Of a stretch of 5,988 nucleotides of DNA, positions 5,070 to 5,988 are shown in pieces. How positions within the stretch are numbered: the stretch's first letter is position 1; each line of letters opens with the position of its first letter. Origin of the DNA: Chloroflexota bacterium (GTDB lineage: Bacteria > Chloroflexota > Dehalococcoidia > Lucifugimonadales > JADFKI01). The stretch spans positions 1 to 5,988 of the forward strand of contig VXRI01000346.1 in NCBI GenBank assembly GCA_009838595.1. Reading direction: 5' to 3'. A program made the translations under genes and the position numbers. The notes beneath the pieces were generated by a model, which saw only the letters and a list, made by a program, of their open reading frames with translations, ran no database searches and was not told the DNA's origin.

Positions 5070-5113
5070 GGCGTCTCAGCCCTGACAACAAATCAGGCTA
5101 GCGGTCTGACGCC
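5070..5113 (-). other. Stem-loop in the tRNA-Thr(UGU) 5' leader
   Basis: On the minus strand GGCGTC (5108-5113) pairs with GACGCC (5070-5075), enclosing CCTGA-TTTGTTG-TCAGG (5081-5097), a 5-bp stem with a 7-base loop. The inner part has the geometry of an anticodon arm, with U33-like T and TGT at the anticodon positions. It lies between the predicted start site and the tRNA, so it would be part of the RNase P leader. Confidence 0.6.
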
Positions 5114-5138
5114 AGGCGCTAACCCAAATGCACATTAC

Positions 5139-5168
5139 ATTGTACCCAACAATGCGCGACGCGGTCAA
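5139..5168 (-). promoter_or_regulatory. Sigma-70-type promoter for tRNA-Thr(UGU)
   Basis: The minus strand has TTGACC (5163-5168) and TACAAT (5139-5144), each matching the consensus at 5/6, separated by 18 bases. The start would fall near 5132, about 72 bases before the tRNA. It is the best promoter match seen in the window and the natural origin of transcripts into the tRNA-tuf-ribosomal cluster. Confidence 0.75.
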
Positions 5169-5425
5169 CATTTTTGCGCGCCAATACAAGCGTTCCTTTA
5201 CGCTTAAAGATCGAAGATTCGCATGGCGATGCTCGCCTCACTGCACCTGCGATGTAACAGAATCGCCAAGCCCATAGAGCGTAGTAACTCTAGCAAGTCC
5301 ACTGAAGCATACTGCCATTTGGAAACCAAGTGCGGAATCCAGAATTAACATTGCCCTAGACGCCCTATACTTACGAAACCTTCTGCCGCCACGCTCCGGA
5401 CAAACAACCAGCCCTCAGGCAAAGC

Positions 5426-5988
5426 CTATTCTATAATATGCTCCTCAGCCTCGCGCTGTATCCGGCTAAACACTTCCTGCAAAGGCAAGTTAAGTTGCAG
5501 CGCGCAGACTCGCGCATCTTCATACTCCGGTGCGACGCTGACGATGCTGCCATTCAAGCGCTTGATTTTCACCGCGACATTTCCAACCGAAGTGTCAATG
5601 CGTACAACTTCGCGCTCAGCTTCAATGCGTTCAAGCGGTCGCACTCGCACGCCCAACGTCGAGGTCTGCCGCATAAACACTTCGACCGCCTCGGCTTCCT
5701 TGTCGGCAGACACTATGACGCTCAACATCGTCGCCGGGCGGTTCTTCTTCATCTGAATAGGCGTGAACCAGACATCGCGCGCGCCCATCTCGAAGAGCCG
5801 CTCTTGCACATATCCCAGCATCTCGCCGCTCATGTCGTCGATGTTAGTTTCGATAATCTTAACGCCGATGCTGTAATTCGAAGCTTGTTCGCTGCCGAGC
5901 CAGAGAGCAAGTGCGTTGGGGTACTGCCGCGAGTCGCGCGTGCCTAGTCCATACCCAATGCGGTTGACATTCAATTGCGGATGTTCGA
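5426..5988 (-). CDS. larC: LarC-family nickel-pincer cofactor synthesis protein, C-terminal part
   Basis: LarC inserts nickel, in a CTP-dependent reaction, into the pyridinium bisthiocarboxylate mononucleotide to make the nickel-pincer nucleotide cofactor of lactate racemase and related enzymes. About 186 C-terminal residues are visible; the frame is open to the window edge, so the N-terminal half is missing. Family motifs seen are VNRIGYGLGTRD near the edge, ETNIDDMSGEMLGYVQERL (fragment residues 46-64), FTPIQMKKNRP (74-84), TSTLGVRVRPLERIEAEREV, and the C-terminal NGSIVSVAPEYEDARV segment. A TTG at about 5974 is internal, not a start. No frameshift is seen in this part (some lactobacilli split larC in two). 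It points the same way as the tRNA cluster but is separated by about 365 bases, so a functional link is not implied. Confidence 0.88.
   Translation of the reverse strand, partial: EHPQLNVNRIGYGLGTRDSRQYPNALALWLGSEQASNYSIGVKIIETNIDDMSGEMLGYVQERLFEMGARDVWFTPIQMKKNRPATMLSVIVSADKEAEAVEVFMRQTSTLGVRVRPLERIEAEREVVRIDTSVGNVAVKIKRLNGSIVSVAPEYEDARVCALQLNLPLQEVFSRIQREAEEHIIE

Larger units (their letters stand above)
5061..5425 (-). other. Non-coding region between larC and the tRNA cluster
   Basis: No supported gene lies here. It holds the promoter at 5139-5168 and leader hairpin at 5070-5113 (listed separately). It also contains a perfect hairpin AAGCGT-AAAGGA-ACGCTT (5188-5205), 19 bases upstream of the -35 box, and a small hairpin GGCGA-GCA-TCGCC (5225-5237). 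None of these has a U-tract, so no clear terminator for larC is seen. From about 5240 to 5425 I recognise nothing. Confidence 0.6.

Noticed and set aside
5240..5353. Minus-strand frame of about 37 codons after larC starting at an ATG near 5351
   Set aside because: No ribosome binding site, no recognisable motif, and length expected by chance.
5438..5947. Plus-strand open frame of 169 codons opposite larC
   Set aside because: The minus-strand frame has continuous LarC motifs; the plus frame is His/Arg-rich shadow sequence.

Overview
The window is a classic bacterial translation/transcription housekeeping cluster, read entirely from the minus strand (from high to low coordinates). In transcription order it holds: the 3' part of larC (nickel-pincer cofactor synthesis), a ~365-base non-coding stretch with a strong promoter, tRNA-Thr(UGU), a probable terminator and second promoter, tRNA-Tyr(GUA), tRNA-Thr(GGU), tuf (EF-Tu), a strong intrinsic terminator, rpmG (L33), secE, nusG, rplK (L11), rplA (L1), a structured leader with an attenuator-like terminator, rplJ (L10), and the 5' part of rplL (L7/L12), cut by the window edge. 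Large plus-strand open frames opposite tuf, nusG and larC are shadows of the real genes.

Organism: gene order, protein sequences and moderately GC-rich DNA fit a bacterium. The EF-Tu switch I variant (TIAIQHVEY), the four-cysteine L33, the rpmG-secE-nusG order and the nearby larC suggest Chloroflexota (perhaps Dehalococcoidia/SAR202-like). That is my inference from remembered family sequences, not a search result.

The genes work as a unit. The tRNAs and EF-Tu supply aminoacyl-tRNA to the ribosome. L11, L1, L10 and L12 form the L1 stalk and the GTPase-associated stalk that EF-Tu and EF-G contact. SecE is part of the SecYEG translocon, and NusG couples RNA polymerase to the ribosome and Rho. 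rpoB/rpoC would be expected just beyond base 1.

The regulatory signals are the most informative part: (1) a TTGACC-18-TACAAT promoter driving tRNA-Thr(UGU); (2) a weaker candidate promoter before tRNA-Tyr whose 17-base spacer contains a perfect 12-base palindrome; (3) an 11-bp-stem terminator between tuf and rpmG; (4) a 188-base leader before rplJ with a bulged 10-bp helix (candidate L10 site), further hairpins and a terminator overlapping an alternative hairpin. I see no mobile element, CRISPR array or obviously new multi-gene system. The novelty lies in RNA-level details and a few unusual residues.
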